A DNA stretch of 64,000 bases, from the NCBI RefSeq assembly GCF_007828035.1, contig NZ_VITV01000011.1, positions 1-64,000 of the forward strand, written 5' to 3'. How positions within the stretch are numbered: position 1 is the first letter of the stretch; every line of letters starts with the position of its first letter. The position numbers and the translations under genes were made by a program. Below the pieces are notes generated by a model. That model had not been told where the DNA came from. It did no database searches and saw only the letters and a program-made list of their open reading frames with translations. The stretch is from Nitrospirillum amazonense (GTDB taxonomy: Bacteria; Pseudomonadota; Alphaproteobacteria; Azospirillales; Azospirillaceae). Shown here one piece after another: positions 1 through 8,656 of the stretch.

Positions 1-2888
1 ACGCCGCTGTCGTAGGTAATGCTGGTGTAGCTGGAGCCGACACCGCCGGCGATGATGGGCGTGGCCCCCGCCGGACCCTGCAGATAGTGATAGGCGCCGG
101 TGGCGCCCACGACCGTGTAGTTGACGCCGCTGACCACGGCCGCGCCACTGACGATCAGTTCACCGCCGTTGACGGCCGAAAGCTCCGCCAGCGTGCCGCC
201 TGTCTGGCTGTAGTTGCCGGTGATGTTGATGCCATGGTTCAGCCGAACCGCGGCCCCGTCAGCCACCACCGTATGCGTGGTCCCGCCTACATTGACGGTG
301 TCGTCCAGCAGGATACTGCCCGCCAGCGTCACGTTGCTAGCCGTGTTAAAGATGCTGCCCGGCAGCGTGCCGGTGAGGCCGGTGAAGGTGCCGAAGGTGC
401 CGACGCTGCCGCCCAGCAGGGTCAGGTCGTTGGAGCTGAGGTTGACGATGTTGCCCTGGATGACACCGGTATTGGACACGGCACCCAGCGTCCCGGTGGC
501 CGCCACATAGACCGCCGACGTGGACGTCAAAGTGCCGGTGTTGGTGATGGTGCCATAGGTGGTCGCGACATAGTAGTTCTGCACCTGCGCCAGCAGGCTG
601 TTGCCGCTGATGCTGGACGCGGCATTGATGCCGGTACCCGCCGCACGAACCACGCCGGTCAAGGTCCCATAAGCGAGAGAGATGCCGCCGTCGGCGGTGA
701 TCAGGGTAATACCCTCGCCCAGGGTATGGTTGACGGCGGTGTCGAAGCTGCCCAGCACCGTGCCGGCGATGCTGGCAGCACCCGTGATGGACAACCGCGC
801 GGTGCCGAGTGACAGGGTGCCCAAAGTCGAGGTCTGGGCGAAGGCGCCGCTGACGGTGGCGACGCTCTGGGTGCCAAAGCTGATGTTGGCGCTGTTGTTG
901 TAGACCGTGCCGCCGGTGTAAACGATGTCGTTCAGCAGGATGTTGCTGCGCGCCGTGCCAACGCCGAACACCACGTTGCCGTTGCTGATGATGGCGCCCA
1001 CCGTCCCGGTCAACCCGGTGAAGGTGCCAACCGTCGTGCCGCTGCCGCCCGCCAGGGTCAAGTCGCGCGTTGATTGGTTGAAGATGTTGCCCAGCACGGT
1101 GCCGCTGTTCACCACCGTGCCGATGCTGCCATAGGCGCCGATACGAATGGCGGTCCGCGCGCTGATGGTGCCGCTGTTCAGCACGGTGCCGATCGTGCCG
1201 GAAAGGGTGCTGCCGGAGATGACGGTGCCGTCGGCCAAGATGGCGGCCACGGTGCCGCTGCTGGAAGCGCTGGTGTTCTGGATCAGGCCGCTGTTGCTGA
1301 GGGTGTTGAGCGTGCCGACGGCCTGCGCACTGCTGGCGCCAACGTAGACGGCGCCATAGTTGGTGGACTGGTTCCGAACCGTGCCGCTGTTGTTGAACTG
1401 GGTGACCGTGCCGGTGTCCCAGAGGCCTACGCCGGTGCTGCTGTTCGAGATGAGGCCGGCATTGGTGATGGTGCCGATGACACCGCCGGGGGCGTTGATG
1501 GCGGCAAACGAATTGGCGGCCGCGATGGTGCCGGTGGCGCTGTTGGTGATGGTGCCGATGCTGGCGCCCAGGGTGGAGAGGATGCCGCTGCTGCCGCCGG
1601 TGGCGCCGCTGATCAGGCCACTATTCACCACCTGGCCCAAGGTGCCGCCACCTGCCACCCGCACGCCCAAGTAGGCCGAAAGAGTGCCGGCTGCCGCGTT
1701 GGTCAGGGTTCCCAGGGTGCCGGCCACATAAACGGCCGCGATCGTGCCGGAGGGCGCCAGCGTGCCGGTGTTGCCGATGGAGGCGAGGCTGCCACCGACA
1801 TAGTCGTTGCCAATGGACAGGATCAGGTTGTTGCCGCTGACGGAGCCGCTGACGGAGACCAAGGTGGGCGCCAGCCCGGTCGTGCTCACAACGACGGAGC
1901 TGTAGTTCGAGCCTGTCCCGCCCGCGACCAGGGTGGTCACGCTGCCGGTGGCCAAGTAGTTGTTGCTGGCCGACAGGCTGGTGAGGACGGTGCCGGCCAC
2001 GGTGGCGGAGTTGGACACGGCCAGCTTGCCATTGCCCTGCAGTACAAGGGTGCCGGCCGACTGATTGTAGTTTCCAGTGACGCTTACCAGGGTGTTGAGC
2101 GTCACGGCGGCGCCCAGGTTGCTCAGCGTGTGGCCGGTGATGGTGACACGATCATTCAGCAGGATGTTGCCGGTCGACAGCACCAAGTTGCTGAGGTTGT
2201 TGATGATGGTGCCGAGGTTACCGACGGTGTAACCGGTCAGGGTGCCGACGACGCTGCCGCTGCCGCCCGCGATGGTCAGGTTGTTGGACGTACGGTTCCA
2301 GATATTGCCCGCGAGGGTGCCACTGTTGGCGATCAAGCCGATGGAGCCGGGGCCCCCGTCGATCGTGTGGATGAACAGGACATTTTCCGCGCCCCGGATA
2401 AGCCCGGTGTTGGTCAGCGTGCCGATCTTGCCGCCGTTGTAGATGGCGGCTGCCGTATTATTCGTGGTGTTGGAAGACGAAAGCGTTCCCGTATTGATGA
2501 AATTGGTGATCGTGGCGGTGTTGTTATTGGATAGCGCCAGCACACTGGCCGAGATAGTGCCATTGTTGACCAGCGTACCCATGACGCTTTGGTTATTGAT
2601 ACCAGAGAAACTGGCATTGATGGTGCCGCTGTTGATCAGCGTGCCGACGGGGGCGGAGATGGACAGCACCGTTGTACCGGAGCGCACCACCCCGCTGGCG
2701 ATGGAAACCATTGTAGAGGTAATGGAAACCTTGATCTGGGAGCTGCCGCTGGTTGAGACGATCGTATCGGCCCGGGCAGGTCGCGCCGCCGCCAGCGAGA
2801 CACCGATGGCCAGCGCGGAAGCCCCTAGCAGGAAAGCGTGCCGGATCTTCTTATTGCCGTCCGCGCGCGTGACCATTCGCTTCGCCAT
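1..2888 (-). CDS. Large secreted beta-helix adhesin / autotransporter passenger, 3'-truncated by window edge
   Basis: The minus-strand reading frame is open from the ATG at 2888 to the window edge, giving 962 codons with no stop. It starts MAKRMVTRADGNKK followed by a hydrophobic stretch and an AxA-type site (ARPARA, about residue 40), a Sec signal peptide of the extended autotransporter kind. The rest is a low-complexity, Gly/Thr/Asn/Ser/Val-rich array of short units such as GTLTNTG, GTIVNSG and GTVLNSGT. This is the pattern of a parallel beta-helix passenger in type V secreted adhesins. A GGGAG ribosome site lies 8 nt before the ATG. No C-terminal barrel is visible because the gene leaves the window, so autotransporter versus two-partner secretion cannot be decided. 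The plus-strand open frames over this interval are shadows without signals. Surface adhesin or biofilm role is inferred. Confidence 0.8.
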   Translation of the reverse strand, partial: MAKRMVTRADGNKKIRHAFLLGASALAIGVSLAAARPARADTIVSTSGSSQIKVSITSTMVSIASGVVRSGTTVLSISAPVGTLINSGTINASFSGINNQSVMGTLVNNGTISASVLALSNNNTATITNFINTGTLSSSNTTNNTAAAIYNGGKIGTLTNTGLIRGAENVLFIHTIDGGPGSIGLIANSGTLAGNIWNRTSNNLTIAGGSGSVVGTLTGYTVGNLGTIINNLSNLVLSTGNILLNDRVTITGHTLSNLGAAVTLNTLVSVTGNYNQSAGTLVLQGNGKLAVSNSATVAGTVLTSLSASNNYLATGSVTTLVAGGTGSNYSSVVVSTTGLAPTLVSVSGSVSGNNLILSIGNDYVGGSLASIGNTGTLAPSGTIAAVYVAGTLGTLTNAAAGTLSAYLGVRVAGGGTLGQVVNSGLISGATGGSSGILSTLGASIGTITNSATGTIAAANSFAAINAPGGVIGTITNAGLISNSSTGVGLWDTGTVTQFNNSGTVRNQSTNYGAVYVGASSAQAVGTLNTLSNSGLIQNTSASSSGTVAAILADGTVISGSTLSGTIGTVLNSGTISARTAIRIGAYGSIGTVVNSGTVLGNIFNQSTRDLTLAGGSGTTVGTFTGLTGTVGAIISNGNVVFGVGTARSNILLNDIVYTGGTVYNNSANISFGTQSVATVSGAFAQTSTLGTLSLGTARLSITGAASIAGTVLGSFDTAVNHTLGEGITLITADGGISLAYGTLTGVVRAAGTGINAASSISGNSLLAQVQNYYVATTYGTITNTGTLTSTSAVYVAATGTLGAVSNTGVIQGNIVNLSSNDLTLLGGSVGTFGTFTGLTGTLPGSIFNTASNVTLAGSILLDDTVNVGGTTHTVVADGAAVRLNHGINITGNYSQTGGTLAELSAVNGGELIVSGAAVVSGVNYTVVGATGAYHYLQGPAGATPIIAGGVGSSYTSITYDSG

Positions 2889-2947
2889 AATGCCAGCTCC
2901 CAACCATCGGCTTGCACTGTGCTGGGCGTGGACGCGAAAAGCGGAAG

Positions 2948-2971
2948 GCTCCGGCTCAGATAAGCCGGAGC
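2948..2971. repeat. Perfect 9-bp hairpin in the leader of the beta-helix adhesin gene
   Basis: GCTCCGGCT and AGCCGGAGC face each other around CAGATA, about 60 nt upstream of the adhesin start. No T-run follows on the adhesin strand, so it is not a standard terminator. It may be an mRNA leader structure. Confidence 0.4.
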
Positions 2972-3107
2972 GAACAATTCCGTGTTTGACACGCCAACCC
3001 TTACAGCGCCCCGGAGATTCACCTGATACTTGCTCTACCCCCCAATTGGGCAGGAGCGGGATAATCTTCTGATATAAGCCCCGGTAGGCTGTCAATGTAA
3101 TCTTGTG

Positions 3108-3128
3108 GATTTACAACTATTGTAAATC
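3108..3128. promoter_or_regulatory. Perfect inverted repeat upstream of adhesin gene, candidate operator
   Basis: GATTTACA and TGTAAATC are perfect 8-bp arms around ACTAT. The site lies in the AT-rich stretch 3060-3260, about 220 nt upstream of the adhesin start. The rest of 2889-3380 shows no gene; it is AT-rich compared with its surroundings and probably holds the adhesin promoter. Confidence 0.4.
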
Positions 3129-3385
3129 TCCCGATTAGACCATTGTCAGAAATTGTCACCAATACGGGTTATGTGATCTTGTCAGTTTTAATCACAACAT
3201 CAGAGTTTCCGAACCCATTGACTCGATTCTCGCGGACATGTGAAGGGCTTTATCGTTAAACGAACATACTGCACTGATGATGAGGATGCCCTCTTTCTCC
3301 GGCATCGGCGGATCAGGCGATGATGTCTGCTGGCCATCGTTATGGATGGCGCCCTGACCACCCGAACGAGCGCATTTCTGCGGCG

Positions 3386-3560
3386 TCTCTGCACCCGTTC
3401 GGCGTCGGCCCTGTCACGGCCGGCGCGCTTGCCGCCTTCGCGCTGGACCCGCACACCTTTTCCGATGGTAGGAACTTCGTGGCTTGGCTGGGCACCAAAG
3501 CAGTGTCATCGGGGCACCATCAATCGTTGCGCCTGGGCCGCCGCAGACGCCCGCCCGGGA
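3386..3560 (+). pseudogene. IS110-family transposase remnant
   Basis: A frame on the plus strand reads FGVGPVTAGALAAFAL and then GRNFVAWLG. This matches the well-known IS110 (Transposase_20) motif of the form PGVGPVTA...FxxGRxFAAWLGL. The usual continuation (a PRQxSSGGK-like stretch and RLG) is only partly recognisable. It appears in shifted frames, and neither the N-terminal DEDD domain nor a proper start is present. This is a decayed fragment of an insertion sequence. No terminal repeats could be identified. The ORF calls around it (3320-3638) are not functional genes. Confidence 0.5.
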
Positions 3561-3670
3561 TTGAAAATCGGCATGCGGTTTGGATGCCGATCAGCACAAC
3601 GACCGGTTGATTACTTTGGGACCGTTGGGGCCGTTTGATCGCGCTGATCCACCAGCATGACGGACCGTCC

Positions 3671-4567
3671 TCAGCCTCTGGTCAACAACTCCGCCAGCAG
3701 CGGGTTGGGGAAGCGGCGCTCCAGCGTCACAGCCAGGAAACTTTCGACCACGCTGGGCAGGCGCCCGGCCTCCACCAACTCGCCATTGCTCAACTCATCC
3801 CGCACCACGATGGGGGGGATGACGGCCAGGCCGGCGTCCTCACGCACCATGAGGCGGATCATGGCCATGTCGTCCACCTCGGCCGCGATGCGCACCGAGA
3901 TGCCCAACTGCGCCACCAGCGCGTCGAACGTCGCCCGCAGCGCCGTTTCCGGGGTGGGCAGGATCAGAGGATGCCGGGTCAGCAGGATTGCCAGCGGGAC
4001 GCCGCCTTCGGAGTCGTCTCCCTGGGTGGGGCGCAGCCGGGCTGGTGTGCCAATGAGGCTGACCGCCTGCTCGTCCAGGCGATGGATCAGATAGGGGCTG
4101 GCGGCGTCACGGGGTGGGGCCAGGTTCGTCAGCACCACGTCCAGCGCCAGGCTGTCCAGCCCGCGCAGCAGTTCGCCCTGGGAGCCGGAACGCAGCACGA
4201 CCTCCACATCCGGCCTGCCCAGCAGGGGTCGCAGGAAGCCGATCTGGAAGTTTCGCGATAGGGTGGCGAGCGCCCCGACGCGCAACGCGCGCTGTCCGCC
4301 GCCGGCATTGCGCAAGGTGGCGGACAGGTCCTCCGCCAAACGGAAGATCGCCACCGCATGGTCCAGCGCGATGCGTCCCGCCTCCGTCAGGATCAGGCCG
4401 CGCCCTCGGCGCTCGAACAGGGGGTGGCCCAGGCTGTCCTCCAGCGTGCGCAGCTGGGTCGACAGGGCGGAGGGGGAAAGATTCAACTGCCGCGCGGCCC
4501 CGGTCACCGTGCCCTCGGCGGCGACGGCCCGAAACAGGCGCAGATGGTGCAGGTTGAGTGAAGCCAT
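3671..4567 (-). CDS. LysR-family regulator, NhaR-like, divergent from dabBA
   Basis: This 298-residue protein has an N-terminal winged helix (MASLNLHHLRLFRAVAAEG, then TGAARQLNLSPSALSTQLRTL, about residues 1-65) and a LysR substrate-binding domain to the C-terminus. The phrase LSPSALSTQLRTLEDSLG is typical of the NhaR branch, which often sits next to NuoL-like/DUF2309 pairs. I start at the ATG at 4567; an upstream in-frame ATG at 4633 adds 22 residues unlike the family. It is transcribed away from dabB across a 120-bp gap that holds AAATA-GAACG-TATTT at 4585-4599. It is likely the activator of dabBA. Effector unknown. Confidence 0.88.
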   Translation of the reverse strand: MASLNLHHLRLFRAVAAEGTVTGAARQLNLSPSALSTQLRTLEDSLGHPLFERRGRGLILTEAGRIALDHAVAIFRLAEDLSATLRNAGGGQRALRVGALATLSRNFQIGFLRPLLGRPDVEVVLRSGSQGELLRGLDSLALDVVLTNLAPPRDAASPYLIHRLDEQAVSLIGTPARLRPTQGDDSEGGVPLAILLTRHPLILPTPETALRATFDALVAQLGISVRIAAEVDDMAMIRLMVREDAGLAVIPPIVVRDELSNGELVEAGRLPSVVESFLAVTLERRFPNPLLAELLTRG

Positions 4568-4687
4568 GCCGGAATCATTCCAATAAATAGAACGTATTTC
4601 TTTAAAAGATGTAATTTTCTGGAATTCGCGCAAGGGCTATCTCCTGCCTGCGTTCCAATCCTGGGCCGCGTTTCCCTGGAGAGTTCG

Positions 4688-6229
4688 ATGCCGTTGTCGA
4701 GCCTTGCCCCGGCCGTACTGCTGGCCGCGGCAGCCATCGCCCTGCTGCGCCCCGGCCGCCGCCCCCAGCTCATTCCCCTGATCGCCGAGGGGACGGCATT
4801 GGCCGCCTTGGCACTATGCCTGGCCGGCGCGGCGCGGTTCGCGTTCCTGGGGGTGGGCCAGGGAGGGGGGCATGACGGGTCGCTGGTGCGCCTGGATGTC
4901 GTCACTGCCCTGGTGGCGCCGACCGTCGCCTTCATCGGCTGGGTGGTGGTCCGCTATAGCCGCACCTATATGGACGGCACCACGCGGGAGGGGTGGTTCC
5001 ACGCCCTGATGCTGATGGTGCTGGGCCTGGTGCTACTGCAGGTGCAGGCCGGCAGCCTGGCGCTGCTGGTGCCGGCGCTGGCGGCCATCGGCTTGGTGCT
5101 GCGCCAGTTGCTGCTGTTCTTCCCCGACCGGGCGCCGGCGCGGCGCGCGGCCACGAAATTCACCCTGGTCTGGGGGGCCGGCGACGTCGCGCTGATCATG
5201 GCCACCGGCCTGCTGTGGCTCGCCTATGGCACCATGGACATCGCGACGATCGAAGCCGCCGCCCGGCTGGCACCGCTTCCCCCGGCCGCTGAGGGGGCCG
5301 CAGGCCTGCTGGTCCTGGCCGCCTTGCTGAAGACGGCCGCCTTCCCCCTGCATGGCTGGCTGACCGAGGTGATGGAGGCGCCGACGCCTGTGTCGGCCCT
5401 GCTGCATGCCGGCATCATCAACAGCGGCGGGCTGCTGCTGATCCGCCTGGCCTGGTTGGTGCAGGCCAGCCCGGGGGGCATGGCGGCACTGGTGATGCTG
5501 GGTGGGTTCACCGCCCTGTTCGGCGCCTTGGTCATGCTGACACAGAGCGCAGTCAAGACGGCCTTGGCCTGGTCCACGGTGGCACAGATGGGCTTCATGC
5601 TGCTGCAATGCGGGCTGGGCCTGTGGCCCGTCGCGATGCTGCACCTCCTGGCGCACTCGCTCTACAAGGCGCACGCCTTCCTGTCCTCCGGCGGGGCCAT
5701 TCGGGCGGTGCAGGCCACCCGGCGCCCCGGTCCGGTGGCGACCCCCGGCGTCGGAGCGGTGATCCGCGCCTTCGGGCTGGCGCTGGCTCTCTACAGTCTG
5801 GCCGCCGTCGGCTTCACCCTGCTGGCCGGGCCGAAGTCGCCGCAGGCGCTGGCCCTGGGCCTGATCCTGGTGTCGGGCGTCGCCTATCTGGTGGCGCAAG
5901 GGCTGGCGGACGCCGCACCCCGGGCGTTGACCCAGCGCACGCTGGTCGCCTCCACCGCCGTCACCCTCTCCTACTTCGGGCTGCAGGCGCTGGCTGTGCA
6001 TGCGGCCGGTGGCACCCTGCCCGCCCCGCCGGTGGCGGGGGCGCTGGAATGGGCGCTGATCGGGCTGACCGTCACCTCCTTCTGCGGGGTGGCGGTGGCG
6101 CAGGCGCTGTTCCCCCACTGGGCTCACCATCCGGCGGCGGCGGGCCTGCGAGTCCATATCGCCAACGGGTTCTATCTCAACGCCGCACTAGACCGGCTGA
6201 TCGGCGGCTTCCGCACCGTCCGGTCCTGA
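4688..6229 (+). CDS. dabB: DabB: NuoL-like proton channel subunit of the inorganic-carbon pump
   Basis: This 513-residue polytopic membrane protein of the proton-conducting NuoL/M/N (Mrp antiporter) family has more than 12 hydrophobic segments. The family core is clear: a Lys-containing segment followed by FPLHGWLTEVMEAPTPVSA and LLHAGIINSGGLLLIRLAW (about residues 220-260), and a second Lys helix QSAVKTALAWSTVAQMGF. It is shorter than NuoL (about 600) and lacks the long C-terminal lateral helix, as DabB does. It lies 26 nt upstream of dabA, so the two are an operon. Known of the family: DabB couples proton flow to carbonic-anhydrase-like DabA to accumulate bicarbonate in the cytoplasm. The coupling here is inferred from the pair. 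Confidence 0.88.
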   Translation: MPLSSLAPAVLLAAAAIALLRPGRRPQLIPLIAEGTALAALALCLAGAARFAFLGVGQGGGHDGSLVRLDVVTALVAPTVAFIGWVVVRYSRTYMDGTTREGWFHALMLMVLGLVLLQVQAGSLALLVPALAAIGLVLRQLLLFFPDRAPARRAATKFTLVWGAGDVALIMATGLLWLAYGTMDIATIEAAARLAPLPPAAEGAAGLLVLAALLKTAAFPLHGWLTEVMEAPTPVSALLHAGIINSGGLLLIRLAWLVQASPGGMAALVMLGGFTALFGALVMLTQSAVKTALAWSTVAQMGFMLLQCGLGLWPVAMLHLLAHSLYKAHAFLSSGGAIRAVQATRRPGPVATPGVGAVIRAFGLALALYSLAAVGFTLLAGPKSPQALALGLILVSGVAYLVAQGLADAAPRALTQRTLVASTAVTLSYFGLQALAVHAAGGTLPAPPVAGALEWALIGLTVTSFCGVAVAQALFPHWAHHPAAAGLRVHIANGFYLNAALDRLIGGFRTVRS

Positions 6230-6255
6230 CGACAGTCACCACGGGAGACGACACC

Positions 6256-8634
6256 ATGTTTCACGATCAGCCCGACATCGCGCCGGCACCGGCCAAGGCC
6301 CTGTTCGCGGCGGCCGAGGCGGCGATGCGCGCCATCCCGCCCGCCTTTCCCTTGGACGCCACGGTGGCCGTCAATCCCTTCCTGGGCCAGACCGGGGAAG
6401 ATTTGGCGCAGGCCGCCGCCCGGCTGGCCCGTGTCGCCGGGGTCCGCCTGACCCGCAACCGCGCGGATTACGCCGCCATGATCGCCACGGGGGAGATCAC
6501 CGCCAGCGACCTGGCGGCGGCACTGGCCGCCTGCCCCCATCCGGGCAAGCCGGCCCACGGAACCGCCCTGACGGCACTGGCCCATCAGGACCAGCCCACG
6601 CCGCAGGCGTTGCCCACCATCGCGGATCTGGCGGCGCGCGCCACCGGCACCGACTGGCCCGCGATCATCCGCCGCTGCCTGGGGCTGTGGGCGGCGGGTC
6701 ATTTCGACCGGGGACAGGCCCTGTGGACGCCGGCCCCGGGATCATCGGCCTTCGCCGCCTGGCGGGAATGGGCAACCCATGACCTGACGCCCGAGCTGGC
6801 CGGCCTGACGGGGTTCTGCCGTCATGTCGCCAATTGCCCGGACACCCCAGGCCGCGCCCTGCTGCGTGCCGCCGCCGCGCTGGACCTCACGGCCGAGGCG
6901 GCGGAGACGGCCTTCCACCGGCTGCTGACCGACCTTGGGGGCTGGGCCCAGCATGCGCGATGGCTGCAATGGCAAGCCGAGCTGGCGGGCGATGGCGACG
7001 GCACGCTGGCCGATCTGCTGGCAATCCGCCTGGTATGGGAAGAGGCCCTGCTGGCCCATGTGCCGGCTGTGGCCCCGGCCTGGGCGGAGGTGCTGGCCGC
7101 CCACGCGCAGCCGGTGACGCCGGACGCCGACCTGGTGGCCGACACCATCCTGCAGCAGGCGGCGGAAATGGCCTATCAGCGGGGGCTGGACACGGTGCTG
7201 GGGGGAGCCGATACGGCCACTTCCGGGGACCGGCCTCTGTTGCAGGCCGCGTTCTGCATCGACGTGCGGTCGGAACCGTTCCGCCGGGCCTTGGAAAACC
7301 AGGACACCGGCATCGGCACGCTGGGCTTTGCCGGCTTCTTCGGCCTGCCCGTGGAGCACCGTCCGGCCGCGTCCGACCTGACAGAGGCGCGGCTGCCCGT
7401 CCTGTTGCCGCCCCGCCTGCGCTCCAGCGTTCCCCTGCCACCCGCCCAAGACCGGCAGCGGCGCATCGCCACCCGCTCCGCCCGCGCCCTGGGACGGTTC
7501 CGCCAGGCGGCGGTATCCTCCTTCGCCTTCGTGGAATCGGCGGGACCCTTGTACGCCCTGAAATTGTTGCGCGACACCCTGGGGCTGGGCCGAGCGCATG
7601 GAACCGACCCGGCGCCGGCCTTCACGCCCGCCCTGTCGGTGGATGTGAAGGCGGCGACTGCGGCACAGGTGCTGAAAGCCATGTCGCTGACGAAAGGACA
7701 CGCGCGCTTGGTGCTGTTGATCGGCCATGGCGCAACGCTGCACAACAATCCGCACCACAGCGCCTATCACTGCGGCGCCTGCGGTGGTCATCCGGGCGAT
7801 GTCTCCGCCCGCCTGCTGGCGGGCTTGCTGAACGATCCGGAGACGCGGGCGGGCCTGCCCGCCCATGGCATCGACCTGCCGGCCGACACCCTGTTCCTGG
7901 CCGGCCTGCATGACACGGTCACCGACCGCGTCACCTTGTATGCTGATAGTGCCGGCCGGGATCATGAGGCGGACATCCGCCGCGCCCGCGATTGGCTGGA
8001 CCGGGCGGGGCGCCAGGTGCGCCTGGAACGGGCGGCCCGCCTTCCCGGCGCCAGCGCGGCATCGCTGTCGGCCCGCGCCCGCAACTGGGCGGAGATCCGG
8101 CCGGAATGGGGGCTGGCCGGGTGCGCCGCCTTCGTCGCCGCCCCGCGCGCCGTGACCGCCTGCGGCAACCTGAAGGGCCGGGCCTTCCTGCATTCCTACG
8201 ACTGGCGGGCGGATCGCGACTTCGCCACCCTGGAATTGATCCTGACGGCGCCGGTGGTGGTGGCCAGCTGGATCAGCCTGCAATATTACGGGTCGGCCGT
8301 GGCGCCCACGCTGTTCGGCGGCGGGGACAAGCTCATCCACAATGTCACCGCCGGCATCGGCGTGGTGGAGGGCAACGGCGGCACGCTGCGCACCGGCCTG
8401 CCCTGGCAAGCCGTTCACGACGGCGAGCGCCTGGCCCACGCGCCCCTGCGCCTGTCGGTCCTGGTGGAGGCGCCCCGGCACGCCATCGCCGAGGTGCTGG
8501 CCCGCCACGAGGAGGTGCGGGCGCTGTTCGACAACGGCTGGCTGACCCTGTTCGCCCTGGAACGCGGGCGTATCACCGCGCGCTGGCATCGCGGCAGCGG
8601 CTGGGACGAGGCCGGGCTGGCCCGCGCCGCCTAA
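6256..8634 (+). CDS. dabA: DabA: DUF2309 carbonic-anhydrase-like subunit of the inorganic-carbon pump
   Basis: This 792-residue DUF2309/UPF0753 protein is the catalytic partner of DabB. The beta-carbonic-anhydrase-like zinc site is intact: Cys334 and Asp336 in CIDVRSEPF, His491 in LIGHGATL, and Cys506 in HCGACGGHPGD. The 15-residue His-Cys spacing matches characterised DabA. Start chosen at ATG 6256 after GGGAGACGACACC; the open frame extends upstream but only as a dabB shadow. The N-terminus has the expected AVNPFLG motif. Known role: vectorial hydration of CO2 to bicarbonate at the cytoplasmic face, energised through DabB. In a mostly heterotrophic gene setting it may serve autotrophy elsewhere in the genome or anaplerotic carboxylation. 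Confidence 0.92.
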   Translation: MFHDQPDIAPAPAKALFAAAEAAMRAIPPAFPLDATVAVNPFLGQTGEDLAQAAARLARVAGVRLTRNRADYAAMIATGEITASDLAAALAACPHPGKPAHGTALTALAHQDQPTPQALPTIADLAARATGTDWPAIIRRCLGLWAAGHFDRGQALWTPAPGSSAFAAWREWATHDLTPELAGLTGFCRHVANCPDTPGRALLRAAAALDLTAEAAETAFHRLLTDLGGWAQHARWLQWQAELAGDGDGTLADLLAIRLVWEEALLAHVPAVAPAWAEVLAAHAQPVTPDADLVADTILQQAAEMAYQRGLDTVLGGADTATSGDRPLLQAAFCIDVRSEPFRRALENQDTGIGTLGFAGFFGLPVEHRPAASDLTEARLPVLLPPRLRSSVPLPPAQDRQRRIATRSARALGRFRQAAVSSFAFVESAGPLYALKLLRDTLGLGRAHGTDPAPAFTPALSVDVKAATAAQVLKAMSLTKGHARLVLLIGHGATLHNNPHHSAYHCGACGGHPGDVSARLLAGLLNDPETRAGLPAHGIDLPADTLFLAGLHDTVTDRVTLYADSAGRDHEADIRRARDWLDRAGRQVRLERAARLPGASAASLSARARNWAEIRPEWGLAGCAAFVAAPRAVTACGNLKGRAFLHSYDWRADRDFATLELILTAPVVVASWISLQYYGSAVAPTLFGGGDKLIHNVTAGIGVVEGNGGTLRTGLPWQAVHDGERLAHAPLRLSVLVEAPRHAIAEVLARHEEVRALFDNGWLTLFALERGRITARWHRGSGWDEAGLARAA

Positions 8635-8656
8635 GGCGGTCGTTCCGCCGCCCGCC

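Noticed and set aside
1074-2534. Long plus-strand open frame opposite the adhesin
   Set aside because: It is the antisense of the beta-helix repeat, has no domain or ribosome site, and the minus-strand frame has a signal peptide and continuous repeat structure.
5033-6157. 374-codon minus-strand frame within dabB
   Set aside because: Low-complexity Gln/Arg/Gly translation typical of antisense in high-GC genes; dabB itself is clearly recognisable.
5608-6255. Upstream extension of the dabA frame
   Set aside because: It overlaps dabB in another frame; DabA begins at the ATG after a good ribosome site and the family N-terminus matches that start.
6742-8589. 615-codon minus-strand frame within dabA
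   Set aside because: Antisense shadow of dabA, no motif, biased composition.
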